DNA of 56,048 nt from assembly GCA_045592865.1 (NCBI GenBank), contig JAZNVP010000015.1, forward strand, positions 1-56,048, written 5' to 3'. The notes beneath the pieces were generated by a model that searched no databases, was not told the DNA's origin, and saw nothing but the letters and a program-made list of their open reading frames with translations. The stretch's first letter is position 1, and the number at the start of each line of letters is the position of its first letter. Source of the DNA: RGIG9114 sp045592865. GTDB taxonomy: Bacteria; Bacillota; Clostridia; Oscillospirales; JAGBHD01. Positions 15,646 to 25,237 of the stretch are shown one piece after another. Both the position numbers and the translations under genes were made by a program.

Positions 15646-15710
15646 ATTATACTATATTTATCCTGTCTTTTAAACTAACTGACAGGACACAAATCAGCAT
15701 ATACGTGTCC
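15646..15710 (-). promoter_or_regulatory. Promoter and nested inverted repeats upstream of copy A
   Basis: On the minus strand TTAAAA (15673-15668), 16 bases, TATAAT (15651-15646). Two inverted repeats share a middle element: TCCTGTC (15661) with GACAGGA (15681), and GGACAC (15685) with GTGTCC (15705). Partners are exactly 20 bases apart in each pair. The first covers the -35. They may bind the nearby AraC regulator, or form a weak end structure for copy B. Confidence 0.5.
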
Positions 15711-15721
15711 GTTTACAAAAT

Positions 15722-16816
15722 TTAGTCAAGGCTCCATATAGTATATAAAATCGAAGGCTTCCAGTCGTCCTCATATCTCTGGTAATAAACGGTTAAGATC
15801 TTTCCGTCGGGAAGCTCAACCGAACAGGGATATCCAAGATCAGGGTCGGAAGCATTATCAAAAATGCTTATTTCTTTATCCCAGGTCTCGCCGCCGTCAT
15901 AGCTTACTATCGCCCTCTCTCCGCACGGCTCCGACCTTTTTCCGAAGGAACAAACAAGCGCACCCGAGGAGTGAAGCATAAAGTGGGGCGGTGTTCCGTC
16001 CGCGCCCGAATAAACGGGATCCGACCAGGTCTTTCCGCCGTCATCCGAATAGGTAAAATAGAAGGAATACACCATCGGACGAACCGAATAGTTAGAAAAT
16101 CTGACCGCGCCGAACAGTCTTCCGCTTGGAAGCTCAATAACGTGAGGTTCGCAAAGTTGACGCGGTTCTACCCCATCAGGCGTCTTAACGCTTCCCGTGT
16201 AGTTCCAGGTGTAGCCACCGTCGGTGCTCTTATATGCGGCTATCTCAAACTGAGAAAGTTCATTACCCTCGGAGTGAAACTCTCTTCCGAGATAAAGAAG
16301 GCTTCCATCCTTAAGATAAGCAGGACCGTGGGGCGAGGTTACAGGAATTCTGACGGGTTCCGACCAGGTAACACCATAGTCATCACTCATCATAACGAAA
16401 GAGCCGCCCTTTCCCTCTTCTTCATTGAGATGAACGAAGGAAGAAACCATTCCCATTGTGGGCATGATCTCTCTGCGGTCGCAACGCCTTTTCATATCGT
16501 CAAAGTCATTATGTAAAGAAACCTTAGCAGGATCGGTAAACCAGGTAACAAGCATCTTGCCGTTTCCCATATAAACGATACCTGCATCACGGTCATCGAG
16601 AAAACTGTCGTGAATAACCATCGGAGGAGTCCAGGTCTCGCCGCCGTTATAACTCTTATACATGACGGTCTTTCCCCAAGGGCAAACGTGTTGCATTCTG
16701 AAGCCCGAGCAAACTGCATATAGAACGCCGTTTTCATCGATGCAAACGCTCGGCCAAGCCTGATAACAGAAAAGTTTGTTTTTCGCTCTGTTAACTATTC
16801 CGTGTTTGTGTATCAT
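15722..16816 (-). CDS. BNR/Asp-box sialidase-like protein (copy B)
   Basis: Paralog of 364 residues in tandem with copy A. It has the same N-terminal layout (HGIVNR, then CPWGKTVMY and LDDRDAGIVYMGNGKMLVTWF) and Asp boxes such as SDDYGVTW, STDGGYTW, SDDGGKTW and SYDGGETW. There is no signal peptide. The ATG at 16816 is preceded by GGGAG; the longer reading frame from 16909 has no ribosome site and would run through the upstream promoter. The AraC gene upstream on the same strand is the likely regulator. Substrate is unknown. Copies A and B probably differ in specificity, since they diverge outside the last ~90 bases. Confidence 0.75.
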   Translation of the reverse strand: MIHKHGIVNRAKNKLFCYQAWPSVCIDENGVLYAVCSGFRMQHVCPWGKTVMYKSYNGGETWTPPMVIHDSFLDDRDAGIVYMGNGKMLVTWFTDPAKVSLHNDFDDMKRRCDRREIMPTMGMVSSFVHLNEEEGKGGSFVMMSDDYGVTWSEPVRIPVTSPHGPAYLKDGSLLYLGREFHSEGNELSQFEIAAYKSTDGGYTWNYTGSVKTPDGVEPRQLCEPHVIELPSGRLFGAVRFSNYSVRPMVYSFYFTYSDDGGKTWSDPVYSGADGTPPHFMLHSSGALVCSFGKRSEPCGERAIVSYDGGETWDKEISIFDNASDPDLGYPCSVELPDGKILTVYYQRYEDDWKPSILYTIWSLD

Positions 16817-16860
16817 AAAAAACACTCCCTTCAGAACTATTATAATATAATTTTTATTAG

Positions 16861-16904
16861 AATAAAAGGGACGGAATATGCCACTTTTTTTGGTTTTCCG
16901 TCCC
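16861..16904 (-). terminator. Terminator after second AraC gene
   Basis: GGGACGGAA / TTCCGTCCC perfect 9-bp stem with a 19-base loop, followed on the minus strand by TTTTATT. It ends the AraC transcript. An AT-rich -10 (TATAAT on the minus strand near 16840) for copy B follows. Confidence 0.7.
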
Positions 16905-16909
16905 ACCAT

Positions 16910-17782
16910 TCACTTTTTATAGGCCCTTCTGTAGTCAGCAGGGGTCATCCCGTATTTTTTCTTAAAGGCGATGGAGAAGCCCGACGGAGATAAATATCCC
17001 ACCTCGTAGCTTATCTGTTCCACCGACGTCTTGGTGGAAAGAAGTTTGCTTTCCGCCTTATGAAGCCTTAAATCAATCAGTTTTTCTCTGAAACTCATCT
17101 GATAGGTCTTGTTAAGAATTCTATTCAGCTGCCGCACCGAAAGGCCGAGCGCTTCCGCAAGATCTGCAGCGGTAACGTCATTCATATAATTCTTATCAAA
17201 ATACAGTTCGAGTTTTCTCGATCTTGCGCTTTCGGTATCGGTCTTGCCAAGTGCGAGATTACCCTTTATTTCGCTCTGCGGTTCCATATCAGCGCAAACA
17301 ATTCTTATTAAGGTTATGTAAAACTCCTTAATAAGCGCTTCAAGCATATCATCGCAGGCTATTCTTTGCGAGTTCATCTCTTCATCAAGTTTTCTGATAA
17401 TGCTCACAAACTCGCCCGAATTTCCAACAACAACAGGCTCCGTCAGTCTGTTAAAATGCTCCTCAACGAGAGAATCCTTCTTTCCCTTAAACATAAACTT
17501 AAAGGCATACTTCTCAGCATCATGAGTAAAATAAGCAGTCTTATGGTAGCACATCGGGGGAATAACGCAAACCTCACCCGTTTTCAGAACAAGTTCCTTT
17601 TTCTTGCCCGTCTCAACGATATATTCTCCCGAGCAACATATCTGCACCTCAAAACTCGGATGCTCGTGAATATCCGTGCTGCTTCTGTTGGGAGCAAACA
17701 AATTGGCATCAATAACTGCATTTATCTCGGTATCTGCAACCTTAATAACAACACCGGTATATTTAAAAACTGAATAATCCAC
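16910..17782 (-). CDS. AraC-family regulator of the sialidase-like genes
   Basis: Protein of 290 residues. It has an N-terminal cupin sensor region (about 30-110, with IHEHPSFEVQICCSGEYIV) and a C-terminal double helix-turn-helix (about 190-290, ending ISYEVGYLSPSGFSIAFKKKYGMTP, of which the GYLSPSGFSIAFKKKYG core is the family signature). GTG start with AGAGGGTG upstream. It is transcribed toward the two propeller genes, separated by a terminator, so it probably activates them in response to a sugar. Confidence 0.85.
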   Translation of the reverse strand: MDYSVFKYTGVVIKVADTEINAVIDANLFAPNRSSTDIHEHPSFEVQICCSGEYIVETGKKKELVLKTGEVCVIPPMCYHKTAYFTHDAEKYAFKFMFKGKKDSLVEEHFNRLTEPVVVGNSGEFVSIIRKLDEEMNSQRIACDDMLEALIKEFYITLIRIVCADMEPQSEIKGNLALGKTDTESARSRKLELYFDKNYMNDVTAADLAEALGLSVRQLNRILNKTYQMSFREKLIDLRLHKAESKLLSTKTSVEQISYEVGYLSPSGFSIAFKKKYGMTPADYRRAYKK

Positions 17783-17835
17783 TTTTCTTCACCCTCTTTA
17801 AAATAACATAACAGTGCTCTGCCTTCAAGTCAAAT

Positions 17836-20800
17836 TCAAATGATTATCGCCTTTTCAAGTTGAAAAGAATAAATGATAATGTCTTTTGGTAATAATCCTA
17901 ACTTTTCACTCAGTGCCTCTTTATAGAGTTCAAGCTGGGTTCTGTAACGACTTATAAGTTCCTCTTCGGTCTTTACCCTATCTGTCTTATAGTCAATAAC
18001 CGTAAAACTGTCTCCCTCTATAATAATGCAGTCGGCAATACCCTGAACCAAAACCTTCTCCTCAGAGAATTTCTCTTCCAGTTCCATTATCCTGTTTGCC
18101 GAAATGCCATACATAAAGGCATACTCTCGTTTTATCTCATCTGCCGAAGCAATTCTCTTATAAAGCTCCGACTCGAAAAACTTCGAAAGCTTCTCTTTAT
18201 CGCAAAGCTTGATCTCGGCTTCGCTCAAAAACTCGTCAGTAATTAACCTTTCGGTCTCTTTCTCTATGTCTTCTTCGGCGTTCTTATAGTTAACGTATTG
18301 CATAAACTTATGCATTGCCGTTCCCTTTTCACTTGCAGTTGCCCCGTCGCCAAAACTGAAAGCCGGTCGGATATCAAACGACGGTGTGCTCTTCTTTTTA
18401 GCAATATCCGAAACCGAAAGTCTTATCGGTATTTTTTCGGCGCCCTTATTTTTATAGGTAAAACTGTGTGCCGAAATAAGCCTTTCCAGTATATCACAAG
18501 AAGGCACCGCTGTATTCTCTGCTTTTTTGTCTTCGGGTTCCTCTGAAACGTAATCGGGAGTATTAAGAACGACCCCATCTTCAGCTAAAACTGCAGGGAG
18601 CACCCACTCGATAAACGACCCTGCGTTCTTAACGGTATACTCGTCGTTTCCTGCATCTTTAGCAGTTTTTATAAGTTTATCCCTGTTTTTCACCGCACCC
18701 GTAACAATAAGCTTGTCCTTCGCCCTTGTTAAAGCAACGTAAAGAATTCTCATTTCCTCTGCGGTAAATTCGGTGTTTTTAAGTGCCTTAGCCGCCTCAT
18801 AAGGAGCCGTGGTATATGTAGTAAACCTTTCGGTGTCCTTAATTTTAAAGCAGGGCCCAAGATTTCTGTGAACCTGTATAGTCTTCGCGGTGGTTTCCTT
18901 TGAAAATTTTCTTCCCGTATCACTAACAAAGCATATCGGGAACTCAAGCCCCTTGGAAGCGTGGACCGTTATGATCTTAACGGTATTTCCACCGGGAACT
19001 CCGCCCGACGAACCGAATTTTCCACCGTGAGCAATGGTCTTGTCGCAGTATCTTATAAAGGTCGAGAGCATCGCCGCTCCGCCCGACTCAAACTTCTTCG
19101 CAAGACTGATAAATCTTCTAAGGCCCATGCTTCTTTCTTCTCCGCCCGAAAGCGAGGTGAAAATATTAATAAAATTGGTATCAAAAAGAATACGCTTTAT
19201 AAGTTCACTCGCCGTCATCGTAAACGAAAGTGATTTATAACGCCTCAAAAACTCTAAAATGTCTATAGCCTTATCCTCATCCGACTCCTTTAAGCATTCG
19301 TATAAAGTCTTTCGTTTTTTCAGTTTCAACTTTATAAGGTCGTCGGGCGTAAAGGAAAATAACGGCGACATCATAACCGACGCCATCTCAACGTCAAGCA
19401 TCGGGTTATCAATAACCTTTAAAAGCGAGAGTAAAACACTGCACTCTCTCGAAGCGAAAAAACCTTCCGAGGTCTGCACAGAGCAAGGTATACCAAACCT
19501 CTGGAACACCTTTGAAAAGGCAGAGAAACTCTTTCTTGTCCTCATTATAACAGCAATATCACTATACTCGGGGAAACGCCTCTCCCCGCCGATAATATAT
19601 CCTTCTTTAATAAGTTCTTCTATCCTGTTTGCAACGTATTCTGCCTCTGTGAATTCGTCTTCCTTTTCGACAATAGCCGCCTCAACAGCGCATTCATCAC
19701 TTCTAAACGGAACGAGCCTTTGCTCATCGGAATAATCTATCTCGCCCGTATTCTCGGTCATAATTCTTCCGAAAACCGCATTAACGAAGGAGCAGACCGA
19801 AGAAGAACTTCTGAAATTCTCCGCCAGTGCAATACGCGCGGGAAACACTCCCTCATCCGCGCTATGTGAGTTCTCTAATTTATTAAGGAAGATGGTAGGA
19901 TCAGCAAGTCTGAATCGGTATATGCTCTGCTTAACGTCGCCAACCATAAACAGATTGTTTTCTTCTTTTGAAATCTCCTTAAAAATGGTATACTGACACT
20001 CATTGGTGTCCTGAAACTCGTCGATCATTATCTCGTCGAAATCCTTTTCGAGTTCTAAAGCAAGATCGGTTCTGACGCGTTTGCCGTCCTCTTTCTTAAC
20101 AAGAAGCGAAAGAGCAAGATGCTCAACGTCAGAAAAATCAACAATGCCTTTCCCTGCCTTTAAATCGCTATACATCTTCATATAGTGTTTAAGACCCGAT
20201 AAAAACACCTTCGAAGCAGGAAAGAGAAAATCTAAATCTTCACGGTATTCCGCTTCATCACAAACGAATACCGATTCATCTATCTTCTTTATAAGCTTTT
20301 TAATTTCGTCCCTTGTTCCCTTAACCCTGTCTTTGAGTTCTCCTTCGTGGCCCGACAGTCTGCCAATGGATCCAAAAGACTTTGCAAGAAGCGCCTTTAA
20401 ATCCGAAACAGTTCCGTTTTTTAAAGCCTCGGATATATTTTTTACGTGTGCCTGATCATCAAGTATTGCCTTGCTATACGCCGCATAAATATCGGTGTCG
20501 GACTGCATAAGAACCAGAAGTTTCTCCAGAGTTTTCTCCGCGTGGCGAAGAATTACCTCGGTTTCATTCTTCAGGATTTCAAAATAAACTGTTTCTCTGA
20601 AGTCCTTGTCGGATAAATAGTTTTCCGCCTCACTGAACCAATCTTCAGGAAACGCGGAAACAGAAATCTCCTCACAGGTTCTAATAATGCTCTCTATGAG
20701 GCCCTTTTCATCTCGGTCGGGACTTATAATATCCATTATCCTGTCGTCAGTATTCTCCGCCATAAAGGCTATTGCCGAAACAGCCGCAGTCTCTTTTAAA

Positions 20801-21189
20801 GACTTAAGCTCGGTCTCATCGCCGATCTTAAAGTCAAACGGAACGTTTGCCGAGGAAAAATTCTCCCTTAAAAGATTTGTGCAGAAAGAGTCGACCGTGC
20901 AGATATGCGCAGAGGAAACAAGAATGGACTGTTTTATAAGATGAGGATCGGGGTTTTCAGAAATAAGCGCACCTAAAGAAGCCTTTATCCTTGCCTTCAT
21001 TTCCGCCGCTGCGGCATTCGTGAAGGTAACGATAAGGAGCCTGTCTATATCGGTGCCGTCTTTAATTTTACTAATAACCCTCTCGGTTAAAACAGAAGTC
21101 TTTCCGCTTCCTGCCGCCGCCGAAACAAGAAGGCTTCCGCCCGAAAGCGAGATCGCTTTTCTTTGGGCATCAGTCCAATTTCTCGCCAT
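17836..21189 (-). CDS. addA: ATP-dependent helicase/nuclease subunit A
   Basis: Protein of 1117 residues, somewhat shorter than the ~1230 of Bacillus AddA. It is a UvrD-like superfamily 1A helicase: Walker A AAAGSGKT (24-31), Walker B region MIDEFQDTNE, motif SIYRFRLADP, and the C-terminal helicase motif ALTRAKDKLIV. The last ~70 residues form a RecB-type nuclease with GIADCI and VIDYKTDR. With AddB it resects double-strand breaks up to a Chi-like site to feed RecA. The ATG at 21189 overlaps the addB stop by 20 bases, which is tight coupling. Confidence 0.95.
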   Translation of the reverse strand: MARNWTDAQRKAISLSGGSLLVSAAAGSGKTSVLTERVISKIKDGTDIDRLLIVTFTNAAAAEMKARIKASLGALISENPDPHLIKQSILVSSAHICTVDSFCTNLLRENFSSANVPFDFKIGDETELKSLKETAAVSAIAFMAENTDDRIMDIISPDRDEKGLIESIIRTCEEISVSAFPEDWFSEAENYLSDKDFRETVYFEILKNETEVILRHAEKTLEKLLVLMQSDTDIYAAYSKAILDDQAHVKNISEALKNGTVSDLKALLAKSFGSIGRLSGHEGELKDRVKGTRDEIKKLIKKIDESVFVCDEAEYREDLDFLFPASKVFLSGLKHYMKMYSDLKAGKGIVDFSDVEHLALSLLVKKEDGKRVRTDLALELEKDFDEIMIDEFQDTNECQYTIFKEISKEENNLFMVGDVKQSIYRFRLADPTIFLNKLENSHSADEGVFPARIALAENFRSSSSVCSFVNAVFGRIMTENTGEIDYSDEQRLVPFRSDECAVEAAIVEKEDEFTEAEYVANRIEELIKEGYIIGGERRFPEYSDIAVIMRTRKSFSAFSKVFQRFGIPCSVQTSEGFFASRECSVLLSLLKVIDNPMLDVEMASVMMSPLFSFTPDDLIKLKLKKRKTLYECLKESDEDKAIDILEFLRRYKSLSFTMTASELIKRILFDTNFINIFTSLSGGEERSMGLRRFISLAKKFESGGAAMLSTFIRYCDKTIAHGGKFGSSGGVPGGNTVKIITVHASKGLEFPICFVSDTGRKFSKETTAKTIQVHRNLGPCFKIKDTERFTTYTTAPYEAAKALKNTEFTAEEMRILYVALTRAKDKLIVTGAVKNRDKLIKTAKDAGNDEYTVKNAGSFIEWVLPAVLAEDGVVLNTPDYVSEEPEDKKAENTAVPSCDILERLISAHSFTYKNKGAEKIPIRLSVSDIAKKKSTPSFDIRPAFSFGDGATASEKGTAMHKFMQYVNYKNAEEDIEKETERLITDEFLSEAEIKLCDKEKLSKFFESELYKRIASADEIKREYAFMYGISANRIMELEEKFSEEKVLVQGIADCIIIEGDSFTVIDYKTDRVKTEEELISRYRTQLELYKEALSEKLGLLPKDIIIYSFQLEKAIII

Positions 21190-24100
21190 ATCTCTCTCCT
21201 AAAATTTCAAAAATCTCCGTGCTTGTGAGTTTTTCAATAACCTTAACCTCGCAGTTTTCCTGAACCCCGCAAACCTCTTTGTAGTCGCAGTAATCGCAAG
21301 GTCTCCTTCCGCCCGAAAACTCGACAGGTAGTATCTTCGGGTCGTCACTTATCAGTGACGCCGCCATAGTCTTAAGGGTGCTGAAAATATGCTTTTTAAG
21401 ATAACCGAATTCTTCAAGATCAGAAAGCGACTTTGATTTGATACTGTCGCCACTCTTTTGGACGGGAATAAATCTTCCCTCAAGCCCCTTTTCCATAGCG
21501 GTAAGCACCTCTTCGTTGTTAAGAAGAAGTCCGTTCATTCTGTATCCCTTATAGAAGGTCTTTTCCTGTTCCTCTTTAGAGGGGTTTCTCCCTTTCGTAA
21601 CCTCCATCACCTCGGATGGCATATATAGAATACCCGCAGGATAAGCCTTCTCATATCTGTTCTTGCCGTTTTCGGTTATGGTTGATAGGTAAATGAGCAT
21701 CTGCATATTGATGCCTTCCATAACCTCATTAAGATTAAAGTCCTTTCCTCTCGACTTATAGTCGACCACCCTGACGAATTTTTTACCGTTTTTCTCATAG
21801 GTGTCAACGCGGTCGATAGAGCCTTCAACTATAACCCTCTTTCCGCCAACGGAAGTTATCTCCAAAGGCTTAATATCCTCACTATCTGCTATCGGAAGTT
21901 CAAAATCGGTCGGCACGAATTCACTTTCTCCCGCTTCCTCGATCATTCTTAAAATAAGCCTTCTGAGAAGTTTCTGCAGTCTTTTGTAAGCCCTTATAAA
22001 TCTTATATCCTTGCCTTCGGTTCCGCCGAAAAATTTATCGGCGCACTCCTCTAACAGTGAGCCTAAAACCTCGTCGAGATTTTCTTTAGTCAGTTTATTA
22101 TCATAAATAAGCCCAACCGTTTTTTCGAGAATATAATGGGTCAGAGTTCCCGTTATATTCGCCGAAAGCTCGGCCTTTTCTCTCGGCTTTATGTGAAGCG
22201 CATATCTCTGGAAATAAGCAAATCTGCAACGATGGAACGTCTCTGTCTTGGTTGCCGAAATGTGAATGGTATCGGGATAAAGCTTCTCAAGAAGAGACTT
22301 GTCCTTTACCGTATCGGAAGCGGTAAGGGTCGATTTTTCCATCGCCTCAACCTGCTCTTTTCTACTTCCCGATTTAAAGTAGTTTTTAAGTGAAGCGCTG
22401 TAAACAGTGTCCTCTCTGAACACCCTCGCCATCTCTAAAAATGCGCCCTCTTCACTGAGAATAAACATCTCCCTCGGAAGATCATTATAAGAAACAACAA
22501 CCTCGTCGCCGAAAACCGTCTTCATATCGTTAACAAGCTCACTCTCAGACTGCTCCTCGCCCATAAATGACGCCGTGCTATAGGAAATGAAGAGATTTTC
22601 TTCGGGGAGCATAACCGTCTTGTAAACCGTGAAAAGTTCCTCTAAATATGCCTCTTCCTCAGTCTTAATAAAATCGAGTTTGCTTCCCTTAAGATAAAGC
22701 TTTTCCTTTTTGTTAAAAACGCCTATATCGTCGCTCTTTTTTGGAATTGCTCCCTCGTTAGCGCCAATAATAAACGCCGTTTTTATGCTTTCAGCCCTTA
22801 TTCTTCCGGGTTCTGAAACCTTAACCGCATCCTTGTTCTGCGGAACCGAACCAACCTCGCAAAGCGAAGCATAAAGTCTTATGAGCGAAAGAAATTCCTG
22901 CAGGTCTCCATAGGTCTCTTTAAGGCAGTTATTCATAGAATTAAGCATAGAGGCAAAGACGCCGAGAATCTGCTCCGCCTTATTTTTAATAAGTATTCCC
23001 TCGGGAGTGGCAAACGTGTCCGCAGAGAATATCTCTTCGTATCTTTCGGTAAATCTGTATCCGTTCCAGAGCGCCTCGTAAAGAAGCCTCGTCATATCGG
23101 AAAATGATTCTCCCTTTGCCTTTTTTCTAAAGACTTTAACGGGTGAAACTATCTTTTTTCTGGTTTCATTAAGTCTCTTAAGACGCTCGGCAGTCTTCTC
23201 TTCATCGGTTTCTCTGAAGTTAAACCCGTCAGGACTTAAAACAAATTCCTTCTCCCAGTCAGACCCCTTAAGGTCCCACATAAACGCATAGTCTTCAACT
23301 TCGGAGATCTCCTTTTCCGAAAGCGCTATAAAGCCCGACTTTGCCATACCGAGATAAAGGTCCCCATCAGGAGAAACGGCGGCACTCAAGAACATGACCG
23401 CAAAAGAAAGCGGCATGGTGGTAATAAGCGGACTTTTTTCGTCCTTGAAAAACGGAATATTGTATTTAGAAAAAGCGTCCTCAATAGCCTCGGAATAGGC
23501 GTTTTTGTCTGCAACAACAACCGCAAAGTCGCCGTAACTGCAGTCCTTCTCCATAACCATCTCATTAATTTTTGCCGCGACAAACAAGGCCTCGCTGTAA
23601 CCGTCGGGGCATTCCAAAACCACAATATTTTCTTTGTTTTCGCTCTTTTCTCTATCGGTGTAGTATCTCGCAAGAGCCGTCATAGACGGTGTCTTGTGTT
23701 TACTGTCGGAAACTAAAACCTTTTCGGTTTTATATTCCGCACCAATCTCTTTGCAAAGCGAAATCAGAGAGTTTTTGGTCTTATCCGCAAGACTGAAAAC
23801 ACCGTATCTGTCGGAGTTTTCGGAAGAAGGAGCCTCTATAGAAACGTAAACCGAAGCACCTTTCTCTATAAAATATTTTATAACCTCTCTCTGCTCACCC
23901 GTAAAATACCAAAACTCGTCGAAAATAACGATATTGGGAAATTCCTTGCCGTGTCCTTTCTCTCTTAAAAGAGATACCGCCTCGTAAAGACTTCCCGTTT
24001 CGTCCATAAAGTCTTTTCCTTTAATGGCTTCATAACTGTCGAGAATATAGGATAACTCTTTCGCCTTTTTGGATATAAGGCTTTTGTCATCGGGAACGGC

Positions 24101-24505
24101 AGAAATAATATCGTAAGGCGAAGCCCCGAAGCTTTTTATCATATCGGAAAACTCGGTTAAGAGGGACACCGATTCGGGATTTTTAAAACCGCCCTTAAAA
24201 ACGTCTAAAATATCCTCGCATTCCTTTATCGCCTTCCACATAAAAAGGTTCTTATCTGCAGTTGTAACCGCAGAAACGGCAGTCTTTCCGTATAGAGTGA
24301 AAACCGATCTCTTAAATCTTTCAAAGGAAGAAACCGTAACGGAAGCAGACTTTTCCTTTTCATAGAAAAACTTTTCGGTCAAGAATGAGCACTGTTCGGG
24401 AACAATAAACAAAACCTCTTTGCCCGATCTCGCGTTTTCAAGCGCAAAATCACGCAAAGAGGCCGATTTTCCTGTTCCGTCGCATCCGAATATAAAACGA
24501 AGCAT
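21170..24505 (-). CDS. addB: ATP-dependent helicase/nuclease subunit B
   Basis: Protein of 1111 residues. It has an inactivated-helicase-type N-terminus with an intact Walker A (GCDGTGKS, 7-14) and a C-terminal nuclease domain with VVDYKSRG. An iron-sulfur cluster is expected from cysteines in FHRCRFAYF and the terminal PCDYCDYKEVC group. The ATG at 24505 is chosen because AGGGGTG sits upstream; the GTG at 24514 lies within that site. AddB supplies Chi recognition and cuts the other strand. Its promoter starts just after the spoIIR stop. Confidence 0.93.
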   Translation of the reverse strand: MLRFIFGCDGTGKSASLRDFALENARSGKEVLFIVPEQCSFLTEKFFYEKEKSASVTVSSFERFKRSVFTLYGKTAVSAVTTADKNLFMWKAIKECEDILDVFKGGFKNPESVSLLTEFSDMIKSFGASPYDIISAVPDDKSLISKKAKELSYILDSYEAIKGKDFMDETGSLYEAVSLLREKGHGKEFPNIVIFDEFWYFTGEQREVIKYFIEKGASVYVSIEAPSSENSDRYGVFSLADKTKNSLISLCKEIGAEYKTEKVLVSDSKHKTPSMTALARYYTDREKSENKENIVVLECPDGYSEALFVAAKINEMVMEKDCSYGDFAVVVADKNAYSEAIEDAFSKYNIPFFKDEKSPLITTMPLSFAVMFLSAAVSPDGDLYLGMAKSGFIALSEKEISEVEDYAFMWDLKGSDWEKEFVLSPDGFNFRETDEEKTAERLKRLNETRKKIVSPVKVFRKKAKGESFSDMTRLLYEALWNGYRFTERYEEIFSADTFATPEGILIKNKAEQILGVFASMLNSMNNCLKETYGDLQEFLSLIRLYASLCEVGSVPQNKDAVKVSEPGRIRAESIKTAFIIGANEGAIPKKSDDIGVFNKKEKLYLKGSKLDFIKTEEEAYLEELFTVYKTVMLPEENLFISYSTASFMGEEQSESELVNDMKTVFGDEVVVSYNDLPREMFILSEEGAFLEMARVFREDTVYSASLKNYFKSGSRKEQVEAMEKSTLTASDTVKDKSLLEKLYPDTIHISATKTETFHRCRFAYFQRYALHIKPREKAELSANITGTLTHYILEKTVGLIYDNKLTKENLDEVLGSLLEECADKFFGGTEGKDIRFIRAYKRLQKLLRRLILRMIEEAGESEFVPTDFELPIADSEDIKPLEITSVGGKRVIVEGSIDRVDTYEKNGKKFVRVVDYKSRGKDFNLNEVMEGINMQMLIYLSTITENGKNRYEKAYPAGILYMPSEVMEVTKGRNPSKEEQEKTFYKGYRMNGLLLNNEEVLTAMEKGLEGRFIPVQKSGDSIKSKSLSDLEEFGYLKKHIFSTLKTMAASLISDDPKILPVEFSGGRRPCDYCDYKEVCGVQENCEVKVIEKLTSTEIFEILGERYGEKLD

Positions 24506-24534
24506 ATCATTCACCCCTAACCTTATATACCTCT

Positions 24535-24563
24535 ATTTTATATTATTTAGGTCTCTAAGTCAA
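24535..24563 (-). promoter_or_regulatory. Promoter of addB-addA
   Basis: On the minus strand TTGACT (24563-24558), 17 bases, TAAAAT (24540-24535), immediately after the spoIIR stop codon. No LexA-like box is seen. Confidence 0.7.
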
Positions 24564-25160
24564 TCATTTCCACCATTCTTTAATCCGTTCTAAAACCTCA
24601 ACAAAATAAAATTTCACCTTAAAGTTTGCGTTTTCTCGGCTAACGGGCTCAAGCAGTGCTAAAGCCTCATCATCCGCGGTGCAGGAAGGAAGGCAAAGCG
24701 GCGGAAAAAGAACGCACCACCAGTTCTTCCCCTTACTTTCTCCAATCTTGACCCTGAGCGCATTGTATCTTCCCGCAGGCATCGTAACGTCACCGTAAAC
24801 CCTCGTTTCAAAAAACATCTCACATATCTCGGCGGTTACCTCTTGGTCCTTCCCCGCTTTTAATATTTCGTCTTTTGCAGCGCTTATTATGAGTTCCATA
24901 TTTTCCTTTGCCAGACTTATCGATTCATCCTTGTCTTGAGAATTTAAAAACAAATCTCCCGTTTCCTTTAAAATGCGGTCGCGCACCAAAAGTTTTAGTG
25001 CCTGATCCTCTTCTGAGTCGGAATTTGCTATAACGTGAAGCCTTAGCGTGTTTTTTCTTATCTCTCTGCAATCTCTTGCAAAAGCGGTGAAATTGAAAAC
25101 AACCACCGAGATTATTAGCCCTAACGCCACCGAAATTCTGAATATGTTTTTTCTTTTCAT
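24564..25160 (-). CDS. spoIIR: Stage II sporulation protein R
   Basis: Protein of 198 residues with an N-terminal signal or anchor segment (about 7-27). The SpoIIR hallmarks LRLHVIANSDSEEDQALK and NWWCVLFPPLC are present. In Bacillus the forespore makes SpoIIR under sigma-F, and the secreted protein triggers SpoIIGA to process pro-sigma-E in the mother cell. Its presence points to an endospore-forming ancestry. GGAGAAGG precedes the ATG. No convincing sigma-F promoter could be settled by eye. It is transcribed after a terminator, so apart from ispE. Confidence 0.92.
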   Translation of the reverse strand: MKRKNIFRISVALGLIISVVVFNFTAFARDCREIRKNTLRLHVIANSDSEEDQALKLLVRDRILKETGDLFLNSQDKDESISLAKENMELIISAAKDEILKAGKDQEVTAEICEMFFETRVYGDVTMPAGRYNALRVKIGESKGKNWWCVLFPPLCLPSCTADDEALALLEPVSRENANFKVKFYFVEVLERIKEWWK

Positions 25161-25184
25161 AACCTTCTCCGTTTCAAGTATAAA

Positions 25185-25227
25185 AAAATTACCCCAAGCC
25201 TTACATTTGAAAGTTTGGGATAATTTT
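25185..25227. terminator. Terminator after ispE
   Basis: A 13-bp stem (AAAATTACCCCAA / TTGGGATAATTTT read on plus, one wobble) with T-rich tails in both directions. It lies between the minus-strand ispE and spoIIR genes. Confidence 0.8.
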
Positions 25228-25237
25228 CTTATTTTAT

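Noticed and set aside
14516..16816. The two propeller genes as true sialidases
   Set aside because: Asp boxes define the fold but not the substrate. No sialic acid genes are nearby.
25161..25237. Sigma-F promoter of spoIIR
   Set aside because: GC-rich and AT-rich tracts here did not match the sigma-F consensus with confidence, so none is listed.
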